Of a stretch of DNA of 64,000 bases, positions 19,669-28,683 are shown piece after piece. This stretch comes from Aestuariivirga litoralis. GTDB lineage: Bacteria; Pseudomonadota; Alphaproteobacteria; Rhizobiales; Aestuariivirgaceae. The stretch's first letter is position 1, and each line of letters opens with the position of its first letter. The notes under the pieces were generated by a model. That model was not told the origin of the DNA and did no database searches. It saw nothing but the letters and a program-made list of their open reading frames with translations. A program made the position numbers and the translations under genes. Location: assembly GCF_015714715.1 (NCBI RefSeq), contig NZ_WAHS01000002.1, positions 558,001-622,000 of the forward strand, written 5' to 3'.

Positions 19669-20415
19669 ATGAATACATCTGCCCCTCTATCCACGCTTGA
19701 CCCCGCCGAAGTGGAGAAATTCTCCAAACTCGCTGCTGAATGGTGGAACCCGAGGGGCAAAATGGGCGTGCTGCACAAGTTCAATCCAGTGCGCCTGGCC
19801 TGGATCAAGGAACAGGTTTGTGCGCGGCTGGGGCTGGACCCGCTGGTGCGCGAACCCTTCGAGGGCCTGCGCTTTCTCGATATCGGCTGCGGCGGCGGGC
19901 TTCTCTGCGAGCCGATGGCGCGCTTGGGTGCTTCGGTGGTGGGTGTCGATCCGTCCGAGAAGAACATCAAAACGGCACAGGTTCACGCCGCCGAAACCGA
20001 ACTCGACATCGACTACCGCGTCGGCAAGGCCGAAGACCTGGCCGAGGCTGGCGAGAAGTTTGATGTGATCCTGAACATGGAAGTGATCGAGCATGTCGGC
20101 ATGCCGCAGTTCTTTTTGCAGAATTGCTGCCAGATGCTGAAACCCGGCGGCCTGATGTTCGTGGCCACGCTGAACCGCACCATGAAAAGCTTCGGCCTCG
20201 CCATCATCGGCGCCGAATATGTCCTTGGCTGGCTGCCCAAGGGCACCCACGAATGGGAGAAATTCATCACCCCCGATGAGCTGCGCACCTGGCTCGAAGG
20301 TAACCAGACTCAGGTCAAAGCCGAAAGCGGCGTCACCTTCCACCCGTTAGCCAACGAATGGCGTCGCTCCAAGGACATGGGCGTGAATTACATGGTGGTG
20401 GGACAGAAGGATTAA
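19669..20415 (+). CDS. ubiG: Ubiquinone biosynthesis O-methyltransferase
   Basis: About 248 residues with the UbiG signature EVEKFSKLAAEWWNPRGKMG at the start, the SAM-binding motif FLDIGCGGGLLCEPMARLGA, and MEVIEHV. It performs both O-methylations of the ubiquinone ring. The start is uncertain: ATG at 19669 and GTG at 19663 lack a nearby Shine-Dalgarno sequence, while a perfect AAGGAGG at 19631-19637 is seven bases before an in-frame ATT at 19645. Confidence 0.96.
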   Translation: MNTSAPLSTLDPAEVEKFSKLAAEWWNPRGKMGVLHKFNPVRLAWIKEQVCARLGLDPLVREPFEGLRFLDIGCGGGLLCEPMARLGASVVGVDPSEKNIKTAQVHAAETELDIDYRVGKAEDLAEAGEKFDVILNMEVIEHVGMPQFFLQNCCQMLKPGGLMFVATLNRTMKSFGLAIIGAEYVLGWLPKGTHEWEKFITPDELRTWLEGNQTQVKAESGVTFHPLANEWRRSKDMGVNYMVVGQKD

Positions 20416-20447
20416 CTCGTTCTCTCGCACGCGGTAGAGACGTAAGG

Positions 20448-20888
20448 TTAGTTCCCATCCTCCGGCAGCATCGGCAGCGGATGCACCGCGATGCCCTCTT
20501 CCATCAGCTCGATGGCTTCATCCCGTGTGGCCTGGCCGCGAATGCCGCGTTCCTCGGATTCCTTGTAGTGAATCTTGCGGGCTTCCTCGGCAAACTTCGT
20601 GCCCACATCTTCTGAATGCGCGTCCACATGCTTGCGGTATTCACGCATCAGACGCATCATTTCAGCCGCACGCGGATCAGCGCCGCCGGCCATGCGCACC
20701 GGCAGATCAGGCTTGGTATTGGATTTGGCCGGAATGCCCGGCGCCATCAGCTGCTTTTCAACCTCGGTGGAGCCGCAATGGCTGCACGTCACCAGCCCGC
20801 GCTTCAATTGCTTGTCGAAAGCAGCGATCGAGGCAAACCAGCCATCAAATTCGTGGCCCTTGGCGCATTGAAGGTCGTAATGGATCAT
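20448..20888 (-). CDS. DUF1178 family protein
   Basis: 146 residues. The N-terminus MIHYDLQCAKGHEFDGWF and a CSHCG pair form a zinc-ribbon-like head typical of DUF1178. The middle is Pro-rich and variable (PGIPAKSNTKPD), and the C-terminus has KFAEEARKIHYKESEERGIRG and EAIELMEEGI. The function of the family is unknown. It begins five bases after the nitrilase-family gene on the same strand, a pairing that recurs in Alphaproteobacteria. Confidence 0.92.
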   Translation of the reverse strand: MIHYDLQCAKGHEFDGWFASIAAFDKQLKRGLVTCSHCGSTEVEKQLMAPGIPAKSNTKPDLPVRMAGGADPRAAEMMRLMREYRKHVDAHSEDVGTKFAEEARKIHYKESEERGIRGQATRDEAIELMEEGIAVHPLPMLPEDGN

Positions 20889-20893
20889 GAGCG

Positions 20894-21736
20894 TCAGTTA
20901 GTAACAGCGGTTTCGTGTTTCAAGCTGAACTTGCGGGCATTGGCCAACGTCGGAATGCGCGCGCGGGCATCAATCGATTGCGCCACGTCAATCTCGGCCA
21001 GCAGCACGCCGGGCTCGTCACCCTTGATTTCAGCGATGATCTCGCCCCAAGGATTGACCACCAGCGAATGGCCATAGGTCTCGCGCCCGCCCTCATGCTT
21101 GCCGCCCTGGGCGGCGGTGATCACGAAGCTGCCCGTCTCAATGGCGCGGGCTCGCTGCAGCACATGCCAATGCGCCTGCCCTGTGGGCACCGTGAAGGCG
21201 GCTGGGGTAACCAGCACATTGGCACCTGCTTGCGCCAGCGCATGATAAAGCAGCGGGAAGCGCACATCATAACAGATCGTCACGCCCAGCTTGCAGAAGG
21301 GCAGATCGACCACCACCGCATCCTTGCCGCCCTGATAGACCGCACTCTCGCGGTAAGTGTCGCCATTCGGCAAGTCCACATCATAGAGATGCACCTTGTC
21401 GTAAGTGGCAGCGATCTTCCCATCAGGTGCGAACAGCAGCGCGCGGTTCACCGCCATGCCATTCTCATGCTTCAGCGCCAGCGAGCCGATATGCAGCCAG
21501 CGCTTTAGTTCCTTGGCTAGGTCCGAAAAGCCCTTGACCGAAATGTTCTCGGCCTGAGGCGTGATCTTCTCTTTCATCTTCGGCCGGTCCGGCTCGAACA
21601 GATTGGTGATCTCTGGTGTGATAATGAAATCAGCGCCTTTGTCGGCAGCCTCGCGGATCAGTGCAGACGCATCCGCCAGATTGCGCGCCTCGTCGACGCC
21701 CGTGCGCATCTGAACCAGGCCGGCCTTGAATGTCAT
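20894..21736 (-). CDS. Carbon-nitrogen hydrolase (Nit1/Nit2-type nitrilase superfamily)
   Basis: 280 residues with the complete catalytic triad of the superfamily: E42 (IITPEITN), K114 (TYDKVHLYDV) and C155 (VTICYDVRFP). The sequence resembles Nit1/Nit2-type omega-amidases and deaminated-glutathione amidases, which clear damaged glutathione or alpha-ketoglutaramate. The start overlaps the end of grxC by four bases; a deaminated-glutathione amidase next to a glutaredoxin would make functional sense, but that is inference. Confidence 0.92.
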   Translation of the reverse strand: MTFKAGLVQMRTGVDEARNLADASALIREAADKGADFIITPEITNLFEPDRPKMKEKITPQAENISVKGFSDLAKELKRWLHIGSLALKHENGMAVNRALLFAPDGKIAATYDKVHLYDVDLPNGDTYRESAVYQGGKDAVVVDLPFCKLGVTICYDVRFPLLYHALAQAGANVLVTPAAFTVPTGQAHWHVLQRARAIETGSFVITAAQGGKHEGGRETYGHSLVVNPWGEIIAEIKGDEPGVLLAEIDVAQSIDARARIPTLANARKFSLKHETAVTN

Positions 21737-21993
21737 GCGGCAGCCAGCAGCGGATCAAGCCCGCCTTTTTCGTCGAGCGCATAGAGATCATCGCAGCCGC
21801 CAATATGCTGATCGCCGATGAAAATCTGCGGCACGGTGCGCCGCCCGCCGGAGCGCGCCATCATGCGCTGCCGCTCAGCCGGATCATAGGACACATCGAT
21901 CTCGTTATACTCAGCGCCCTTTTCATGCAGCAGCACCTTGGCGCGCATGCAATAGGGGCAGAACTCGGTCGTATAAATGGTGATATCAGGCAT
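21733..21993 (-). CDS. grxC: Glutaredoxin 3
   Basis: 86 residues, a single thioredoxin-fold domain with the dithiol active site C12-P-Y-C15, the cis-proline segment RRTVPQIFIG and the GGCDDLYAL glutathione-binding end. It reduces protein disulfides and glutathione mixed disulfides with electrons from glutathione. Adjacent genes are comF upstream (12-base gap) and the nitrilase-family gene downstream (overlap), all one transcript. Confidence 0.96.
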   Translation of the reverse strand: MPDITIYTTEFCPYCMRAKVLLHEKGAEYNEIDVSYDPAERQRMMARSGGRRTVPQIFIGDQHIGGCDDLYALDEKGGLDPLLAAA

Positions 21994-22005
21994 CAGGATC
22001 GTCAG

Positions 22006-22806
22006 CTATTCAGTGTGCTCTTCAATATGCGGCTTGAAAGGCTGCTTCACAAGGGCAAAGGTCAACACATCCACGCGGGTTGCTCCTGCAGATTTAAGCG
22101 CCACCGTGCAGGCCGAAAGCGTGGCCCCGGTGGTACGCACATCATCAATCAGCAGGATGGATTTTCCGGTGACGGACTTGGCCGCCTTGAAGGCCCGGCG
22201 CATGTTCCTGCCGCGAGCCTCCGCATCCAAACCCACTTGCGAAGATGTGTGCTTCACACGGCTGAGAAGTTGCGGCGCATAAGGCTTGCCCGCGGCCTTA
22301 GCCAGATATTGCGCCAGAAAGCCCGCCTGGTTGAAGCGCCGCTGCCACAGCCTAGCCCAATGCAAAGGCACGGGGGCGATGAAGTCACACTCCGTAATCA
22401 AGCTCGCCCCGGCCCGCGCCATCTGCCGCGCCATGAACAGCCCGGCCTCGCTGCGGTCGCCATATTTGAAAGCATGGACGATTTCCTTAGCCACATCATC
22501 AAACAGCACGGCGGCCCGTGCCCGGTTCCATTCCGGCGGGTTGGTCAGCGCCTCGACGCTCACAATGCCAGCACCCGGATCATAGGGGAACGGAATGCCC
22601 AGCCGGTCACACACCGGATCGTCCAGCAGCCGCAAATTCTGCCAGCAGGCGCTGCACAGGCTGGCCGCATGCGAGACCCTCTCGCCGCAACCAAGGCAAT
22701 GCGGCGGCAGCAATGCATCGAGGAAGCCCCGACCTGCCGCTTTGAGCACGGCCTTGACGGCGCCGAACTGGAACTGCCCCGGCTTTTCAGCTAGGTCCTC
22801 GCTCAT
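22006..22806 (-). CDS. ComF family phosphoribosyltransferase-like protein
   Basis: About 266 residues. Two CxxC pairs near the N-terminus (PPHCLGCG, SLCSACW) form the double zinc-ribbon of ComF proteins; the C-terminal phosphoribosyltransferase domain ends with the PRPP loop SILLIDDVRTTGATLSACT. ComF is needed for DNA uptake in competent bacteria; in Alphaproteobacteria its role is unproven. The ATG at 22806 was chosen; further starts at 22818 and 22824 are possible. Its start codon overlaps that of the divergent methyltransferase gene. Confidence 0.92.
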   Translation of the reverse strand: MSEDLAEKPGQFQFGAVKAVLKAAGRGFLDALLPPHCLGCGERVSHAASLCSACWQNLRLLDDPVCDRLGIPFPYDPGAGIVSVEALTNPPEWNRARAAVLFDDVAKEIVHAFKYGDRSEAGLFMARQMARAGASLITECDFIAPVPLHWARLWQRRFNQAGFLAQYLAKAAGKPYAPQLLSRVKHTSSQVGLDAEARGRNMRRAFKAAKSVTGKSILLIDDVRTTGATLSACTVALKSAGATRVDVLTFALVKQPFKPHIEEHTE

Positions 22807-23644
22807 GGATCCTGCCATTCCCAATATCTTTGACCGGGCACTGTATCTGGCGCGTCAAAAGAAGGCCAGCGCGGCCCAAAGCCCGCTTCTGGCTCATGTG
22901 GCAGATGATCTGGCCGAGCGGCTTTCAGTGATCAACCACCAGTTTGAGAATGTGCTGGTTATCGCTTCGCAGCCCGGCCCGTTTGTGCAGACGCTGCAGA
23001 TGACCGGCAAATGCGGAAGCATTGAAGCGCGTGTTCCAGCGGCTGACGATGATCTGGGCCTGCCGCCGCTCACCTACAATGCCGTGTTCACTTTGCTGGA
23101 TATGCATTGCGTGAATGACGTGCCGGGCTATCTCGCCCAATGTGCCCGCAGCCTGAAACCAGATGGTCTGTTTTTCTCCAGCTGCTTTGCCGATGAAACT
23201 CTGGCGGAGCTGCGTCAATCCTGGCTGGTGGCGGAAAGTGAAACGCGCGAAGGCGTGTCGCCGCGCGTAGCACCGATGATCGGCGTGCGCGAAATGGGTG
23301 GCCTGCTTCAACGCGCCGGTCTTGCTCTGCCCGTCACCGACAGCGACCGCCTCACGCTGCGCTATAAGGATGCGCTGGCTTTGCTGCGCGAGGTGAAAGC
23401 CTTTGGCTTTGCCAACCCGCTGCATGACCGGCGCAAAACTTTTACCTCGCAAGCAGTGCTAGCTGCTGCGCTGGCAGATTATCAATCCAGCAACGCCGAT
23501 CCCGATGGCCGCGTGCGTGCTTCGCTGGATCTGCTCTGGGCCATGGCTTGGAAGCCGCATGAAAGCCAGCCGCAACCGAAAAAGCCAGGCAGCGCCACGG
23601 CGCGGATGGTCGATTTTCTCAAACCGGGTGATTATGAAAACTGA
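22805..23644 (+). CDS. BioC/NDUFAF5-like SAM-dependent methyltransferase
   Basis: About 279 residues beginning DPAIPNIFDRALYLARQKKA. Class-I methyltransferase features are weak but present: a first strand (NVLVIASQPG) where the glycine-rich loop would be, LPPLTYNAVFTLLDMH, and LKPDGLFFSSCF. The opening (two arginines after FDR) matches the alphaproteobacterial family related to the complex-I assembly factor NDUFAF5 and to BioC. Longer in-frame starts lie inside comF on the other strand and were rejected. The gene overlaps the following phosphotransferase by 11 bases. Confidence 0.87.
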   Translation: MDPAIPNIFDRALYLARQKKASAAQSPLLAHVADDLAERLSVINHQFENVLVIASQPGPFVQTLQMTGKCGSIEARVPAADDDLGLPPLTYNAVFTLLDMHCVNDVPGYLAQCARSLKPDGLFFSSCFADETLAELRQSWLVAESETREGVSPRVAPMIGVREMGGLLQRAGLALPVTDSDRLTLRYKDALALLREVKAFGFANPLHDRRKTFTSQAVLAAALADYQSSNADPDGRVRASLDLLWAMAWKPHESQPQPKKPGSATARMVDFLKPGDYEN

Positions 23645-24569
23645 ACTTGCCCGCGCCTTCGATCTGGGCCGCGACTTCACCTTCAATCTGGTGAATGTAT
23701 CCGAGAACGAAACCTACAAGGTGGAGACCGATGACGGCCGCGCCTTCGCGCTGCGCCTCAACCGGCCCGGCTATCACACCCATGCCGAGCTCGCTTCCGA
23801 AATGGCATGGCTTGAGGCATTGCATGCTGAAAAAGTCATCGCCGCCGCCAATCCAGTGAAGGGCCGCAATGGCACCTATTTGCAAAGCCTGGGCGCGCGC
23901 GAGGCCATTCTGTTCGATTGGGAAGAGGGCCGTGAGCCACTGATCACTGACAACCTAATGGGCTTCGCGCATGAACTGGGCCGCATCGCCGCCACTCTGC
24001 ACGGCCATGTGGAACGCTGGCAGCGACCTGCATTTTTCACCCGCCCCCGCTGGGATTTCTCGGCGGCGCTGGGCGAAGAAAGCCGCTGGGGCGATTGGCG
24101 CAAAGGCCTCGGCGTCACGGCAGAGTTGAAGCCGCTTTTCCAGCGCACCAGCGATCTAATCGAACGCCGCCTCAAGGCTTACGGCGAAGCGCCTGCGCGG
24201 TTCAATCTCATCCACGGCGATCTGCGCCTCGCCAATCTGCTCGACGACAAGGGTGCGATCAAAGTTATCGATTTCGACGATTCAGGCTTCGGCTGGCTGA
24301 TGTATGATGCGGCCACCATGGTGTCCTTCCATGAACATGAAGCGCATGCGCCGGAACTGATCGCCGCCTGGGTGGAAGGCTACCGCACCCGGCGTCCGCT
24401 GGCGAAGGATGATGAGAATGAAATTTCCACGTTCATCATGTTCCGGCGCTTGCTGCTCGTGGCCTGGCTGGGCACGCATAGCGAAATTGATCTCGCCCAT
24501 GAGTTGAAGCCCACTTATGCGGAACAGACGACGGCCCTCTGCGAAGCCTATCTCGCCCGCTTCGGCTGA
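23634..24569 (+). CDS. Phosphotransferase of the APH / homoserine-kinase type II family
   Basis: About 311 residues in the aminoglycoside-phosphotransferase/choline-kinase fold: an N-lobe with ENETYKVETDDGRAFALRLN, the catalytic loop LIHGDLRLANLL, and the Mg-binding KVIDFDDSGFGW. The sequence resembles stress-response kinases (SrkA/YihE) and homoserine kinase type II more than resistance enzymes. The start ATG at 23634 lies inside the end of the methyltransferase gene. The 3' end overlaps the convergent ParB-like gene by 22 bases. Confidence 0.88.
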   Translation: MKTELARAFDLGRDFTFNLVNVSENETYKVETDDGRAFALRLNRPGYHTHAELASEMAWLEALHAEKVIAAANPVKGRNGTYLQSLGAREAILFDWEEGREPLITDNLMGFAHELGRIAATLHGHVERWQRPAFFTRPRWDFSAALGEESRWGDWRKGLGVTAELKPLFQRTSDLIERRLKAYGEAPARFNLIHGDLRLANLLDDKGAIKVIDFDDSGFGWLMYDAATMVSFHEHEAHAPELIAAWVEGYRTRRPLAKDDENEISTFIMFRRLLLVAWLGTHSEIDLAHELKPTYAEQTTALCEAYLARFG

Positions 24570-25165
24570 TCGGCGATGAAGCCTGGCAGATGCGCGGCTT
24601 CCGGCTTGCCCGCAAGTTTCCGCGCCATTCGCACCGCCTTGTCAAAATCGCGCTTCAGAAGTTTTCGCGCGATCAGCGGCCGGTAATAATCAGCCCAGGC
24701 AAATTCGGCATAGGGTGCTGGTGATTTGAGGAAGCCGCCTTCCTGCCGCACAAAACCTGCGAGGCTGCGGTAAGGGTCATCCTGCATATCTTCAATATCG
24801 CGCGGAATGGCTGCTGCTGTTTGCTTCCGCCCATCCCCATCGAAGGGATAAAGCCAACCCTTGGCCTCCATCTGTGCCCAGAAATCCGCCACTGGCAGCG
24901 TGGAAAGATCTGCCACCAGCACCACAGGTGCGGTTTTAAAACCTTCCTCCAGCAGCGCAAAGGCCAGGTGATGATGATCAATCACATAAAGCTTGGTCTT
25001 TGGCCCCGCCACCACGCGCATGGGGTTATCGAGAATGAAATCGACAAGCTCTTGCGGTTCACGCAACCGCGCATGCAGGCCCCGGCGCTTGGCTTTCACC
25101 AGTTTCATTCCCACCGCAATTTGCGTGGGGCGCAGGGCTTTGACGGAAACGCTTTGGTGGCTCAT
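24548..25165 (-). CDS. ParB-like protein (ParBc_2-type domain)
   Basis: About 205 residues. VKALRPTQIAVGMKLVKAKR and YVIDHHHLAFALLEEG form a ParB/sulfiredoxin-like core, in which the DHHH segment stands where chromosome-partition ParB has its CTP-binding GERR box. The C-terminal half (FAWADYYRPLIARKLL, LPGFIADQP) matches the small family called putative ParB-like nuclease. There is no ParA and no helix-turn-helix, so a role in partition is unlikely. It is convergent with the phosphotransferase gene and overlaps it. Confidence 0.82.
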   Translation of the reverse strand: MSHQSVSVKALRPTQIAVGMKLVKAKRRGLHARLREPQELVDFILDNPMRVVAGPKTKLYVIDHHHLAFALLEEGFKTAPVVLVADLSTLPVADFWAQMEAKGWLYPFDGDGRKQTAAAIPRDIEDMQDDPYRSLAGFVRQEGGFLKSPAPYAEFAWADYYRPLIARKLLKRDFDKAVRMARKLAGKPEAAHLPGFIADQPKRAR

Positions 25166-25204
25166 CGCCAAAGCCTAGTGCGGATCACACCAAAAGCAAA
25201 ATGA

Positions 25205-25228
25205 CCGGCGAGGCATAAACCCCGCCGG
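25205..25228 (-). terminator. Probable terminator after the His/Gly-rich secreted protein gene
   Basis: CCGGCGAGG and CCCCGCCGG form a nine-position stem with one mismatch and a six-base loop. On the minus strand it is followed by TCATTTTG, a weak T-run. Confidence 0.5.
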
Positions 25229-25247
25229 CCTGCAGGTGCCGTGTTTG

Positions 25248-25691
25248 TTAAAGCTTGGTGCCGGCCTGTGACGAGGCGACAGCCTTGGCCGCGTCAATCA
25301 AAGGCTGGGCCGCAGCCACGCAATCCTTGATGCTGGTGTCCTTGCCGCACATCACGCCAATGGAAACACCCTTGCCGAGCTGCAGGCGGAAGCCCTGCCC
25401 CTTGCCCATCATCATCATGCCAGGCCCACCACCCGGGCCGCCCATGCCAGGCCCGCCACCCTGGTCACCCATGCGGTGGTCGCCGTGATGGCCACGATGG
25501 CCCCATCCCCACCAGCCGCCACGGTCATCATCACCACGCGGCGGTGGCGGCGGTTGACCATCGTCATTGTTGTCAGCGGTTTGGGTGTTCTGCTGGTCAG
25601 GCGCCGGCGGATTGGCGGCGGAATTCTCGGCATAGGCCACGCTGCCCAGAACCGAAAGCACGGCAACGCCCAAAAGCAATTTCTTCAACAT
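25248..25691 (-). CDS. Secreted Gly/His/Met-rich protein of unknown function
   Basis: 147 residues. A clear signal peptide (LKKLLLGVAVLSVLGSVAYA) is followed by an acidic Asn/Gln/Pro stretch, then low-complexity sequence with RGGWWGWGHRGHHGDHR and PGMMMMGKG, and a conserved-looking C-terminus (GVSIGVMCGKDTSIKDCVAA, then QPLIDAAK) with two cysteines. The His, Met and Asp content would suit metal binding in the periplasm, but no known family was recognised. It stands alone between a ParB-like gene and an SDR gene. Confidence 0.75.
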   Translation of the reverse strand: MLKKLLLGVAVLSVLGSVAYAENSAANPPAPDQQNTQTADNNDDGQPPPPPRGDDDRGGWWGWGHRGHHGDHRMGDQGGGPGMGGPGGGPGMMMMGKGQGFRLQLGKGVSIGVMCGKDTSIKDCVAAAQPLIDAAKAVASSQAGTKL

Positions 25692-25805
25692 CTTGATACT
25701 CCATTGTTACAACCGGTCCACGTTCGGGAGAACCAGTTCGTTGCATAAGGGACGAAGGCTTGCGGCCATTCCGTCGCCTCATGCGCAATGGAAATATTTC
25801 GGATT

Positions 25806-26618
<813 letters not shown>

Positions 26619-26624
26619 CTATGG

Positions 26625-26639
26625 TTAACGCCGCATTAA
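26625..26639. promoter_or_regulatory. Perfect CtrA-type box upstream of the polysaccharide deacetylase gene
   Basis: TTAACGCCGCATTAA is an exact TTAA-N7-TTAA match, the recognition sequence of the alphaproteobacterial cell-cycle regulator CtrA. It lies 42 bases before the deacetylase start and 75 bases before the divergent SDR start, where a regulator could affect either promoter. Confidence 0.6.
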
Positions 26640-26681
26640 CGATTGCCCACGCAAATTGCCTCAGGAATCGAATAAAGCACC

Positions 26682-27866
26682 ATGCGCCGCGATGAACTGA
26701 AACAGCCGCTGCATAAGCGAAATACGGCCGCAAGGCTCTGGCAACAGAGGCCGTCGGCGCTTGTCTCGGCCTATGCGATCATGCTCTGCGTCTATGCTGG
26801 CAGTGGCGTCTGGCTCACACGCCAACATGCGCCCTTCGCCGGCGAACCCGTAGTCACCGTCGCCATGGCGCCAATTGAAGTCACCGAGAATCTCGACATG
26901 GCGCAATCGGTGGTCAAGCAAGACAAGCTGGCTACGGAAGAGGAAGACGCTGTCGATGTGACGACCGCGTCCACTGACATTGCACCGTCATCGACGCGCC
27001 AGAAGATCACCAAGATGGACAGTCACGTCACCATCATCACCAACAGTAGGCCAAGCCTGGTGAAGGCTCCGGTCGAAGCCGTCACTGAAACAAGCGATCA
27101 AGGCCCTCTGCCCAAGATCGCCAGCAATGGTGCACGGCCTGCGGATGTTTACGCCAAGAAGGCTTCGCTGAACGATCTTCATTCCGATGCGCCCAAGATC
27201 GTACTGATCCTCGGCGGCATGGGCCTCAACGAAAAACTCACCCGCACCGCCATCACTCAATTGCCTTCGGAAGTGACTTTTGCTTTCGCACCTTATGGCA
27301 ACAATGTGCAGGCCCAGGTGGACAAGGCCCGCGACGAAGGCCATGAAATTTTCCTGCAATTGCCGCTGGAGCCGGTGGGCTACCCCGCCAACAATCCGGG
27401 CCCGCGCACCTTGCTTGCCGATGGTGACGCCGCCACCACGCGTGAGAATCTCAATTGGCTGCTCAGCCGCTTTGCCGGCTATGCCGGTGTGATCAATTAT
27501 ATGGGCGGGCGTTTCCTCTCGACACCTAACGCCACCAAATCGCTGCTCAGCGAGATCAAGTCACGCGGCCTGAATTTCGTGGAAGATGGCTCCGGGCCGA
27601 TGACCTCAACCGATCAGGTCGCTGGCCCGCTCAACATGCCCATCCGCCACGGCACCAGCGTGATCGACCAGAACCCTGATCCAAGCGCTATCACTGCCGC
27701 ACTCGACGCACTTGAGCAACAGGCGCAGGGCGGGGAGATCGCCATCGGCACCGGCTCTGGCCTTGATGTGACGATCAGCACTGTCAAGGAATGGATTGGC
27801 GAAGCGCAAACCCGCGGCGTTGTGATCATCCCCGCCAGTGCCGCCTTTGTGGGCTCACGCGGATAA
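26682..27866 (+). CDS. Divergent polysaccharide deacetylase family protein (YibQ-like)
   Basis: 394 residues. A cytoplasmic N-terminus rich in Arg/Lys, a membrane anchor (about 27-47, ALVSAYAIMLCVYAGSG), an acidic Thr/Ser linker, and from about residue 168 the DUF610/divergent-deacetylase domain: KIVLILGGMGLNE, VTFAFAPYG, GHEIFLQLPLEP, INYMGGRFLSTP, GLNFVEDGSG. The usual Asp-His metal set of NodB deacetylases is only partly recognisable. It should act on cell-envelope glycans. rppH follows with a one-base overlap (TAATG), as in other Hyphomicrobiales. Confidence 0.92.
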   Translation: MRRDELKQPLHKRNTAARLWQQRPSALVSAYAIMLCVYAGSGVWLTRQHAPFAGEPVVTVAMAPIEVTENLDMAQSVVKQDKLATEEEDAVDVTTASTDIAPSSTRQKITKMDSHVTIITNSRPSLVKAPVEAVTETSDQGPLPKIASNGARPADVYAKKASLNDLHSDAPKIVLILGGMGLNEKLTRTAITQLPSEVTFAFAPYGNNVQAQVDKARDEGHEIFLQLPLEPVGYPANNPGPRTLLADGDAATTRENLNWLLSRFAGYAGVINYMGGRFLSTPNATKSLLSEIKSRGLNFVEDGSGPMTSTDQVAGPLNMPIRHGTSVIDQNPDPSAITAALDALEQQAQGGEIAIGTGSGLDVTISTVKEWIGEAQTRGVVIIPASAAFVGSRG

Positions 27867-28360
27867 TGATCCGGCCTGATATTACCGCTTACCGCCCTTG
27901 CGTGGGCATCATGCTGTTCAACAAGGCGGGCCTCGTCTGGATTGGCCGCCGCTTTGAAAAGCAGAATGACGATGGTATCGGCAAATGGTGGCAGATGCCG
28001 CAAGGCGGCATTGACGAAGGCGAAGACATCGAAGCCGCCGCGCGCCGCGAGCTTTACGAGGAAACAAGTGTCACTGCCGTTTCGCTGATGAAAGAATCCG
28101 AGCGCTGGTACACTTATGATCTGCCGGACCATCTGATCGGCCAGTCTTGGAAGGGCAAATATCGCGGCCAAAAGCAGAAATGGTTCGCCTTCCGCTTTGA
28201 AGGCAAGGATGAAGACATCAATCTCGTCGTGCCCGGCCACAAGCAGGAATTCGACGAATGGCGCTGGGCCAAGATCGATGAGCTGATCGAGCTGATCATC
28301 CCCTTCAAGCGCAAGCTCTATGAAGAGTTGGTGCAGGACTTCCGCGCACTCGGCGCCTAG
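27866..28360 (+). CDS. rppH: RNA pyrophosphohydrolase
   Basis: 164 residues. The Nudix box spans residues 48-70 (GGIDEGEDIEAAARRELYEE plus TSV), and the start YRPCVGIMLFN and WWQMPQGGID are typical of RppH. The enzyme removes pyrophosphate from the 5' end of mRNAs and so starts RNase-E-dependent decay. The ATG overlaps the stop of the deacetylase gene; a longer upstream start would sit inside that gene. The 3' end overlaps the convergent YciI-like gene by four bases. Confidence 0.96.
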   Translation: MIRPDITAYRPCVGIMLFNKAGLVWIGRRFEKQNDDGIGKWWQMPQGGIDEGEDIEAAARRELYEETSVTAVSLMKESERWYTYDLPDHLIGQSWKGKYRGQKQKWFAFRFEGKDEDINLVVPGHKQEFDEWRWAKIDELIELIIPFKRKLYEELVQDFRALGA

Positions 28361-28659
28361 TCACACACTTCATAGGCGAAGATCGCCTTGTTCCACCGGA
28401 CAACATTTACGTCCTGACGCAGACCGGCACGCGTGGCGGGATCAGCTTCATACAGAACCATAGCCTCTTCGCGTGTGCTGACATCGAGAACCAGAAGACT
28501 CCCAATCGGCGTCTTGCCATCATCGGTCCGCAGGCTTCCGGCGCACAGGATCTTGTCCTTGATCGACTGTTCGTAAGCCCAGTGTGCATCCATCAGAACG
28601 CGGTCCTGACGCAGCCTCACGCCATCAGCCGAATCCCGCGCCGTGATCATCCATGCCAT
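28357..28659 (-). CDS. YciI-like protein
   Basis: 100 residues with the ferredoxin-like YciI fold: WMITARDSADGVRLRQDRVL, the conserved AHWAYEQSIKDKILCAGSL, IGSLLVLDVSTREEAMVLYE and a C-terminal DVNVVRWNKAIF. Family members have a conserved His-Asp pair and unknown, possibly hydrolytic or lyase, activity. It lies 24 bases after the glyoxalase-like gene on the same strand and so is probably co-transcribed with it. Confidence 0.88.
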   Translation of the reverse strand: MAWMITARDSADGVRLRQDRVLMDAHWAYEQSIKDKILCAGSLRTDDGKTPIGSLLVLDVSTREEAMVLYEADPATRAGLRQDVNVVRWNKAIFAYEVCD

Positions 28660-28683
28660 GGAGCTGTCTCCTCATCTTGTGGC

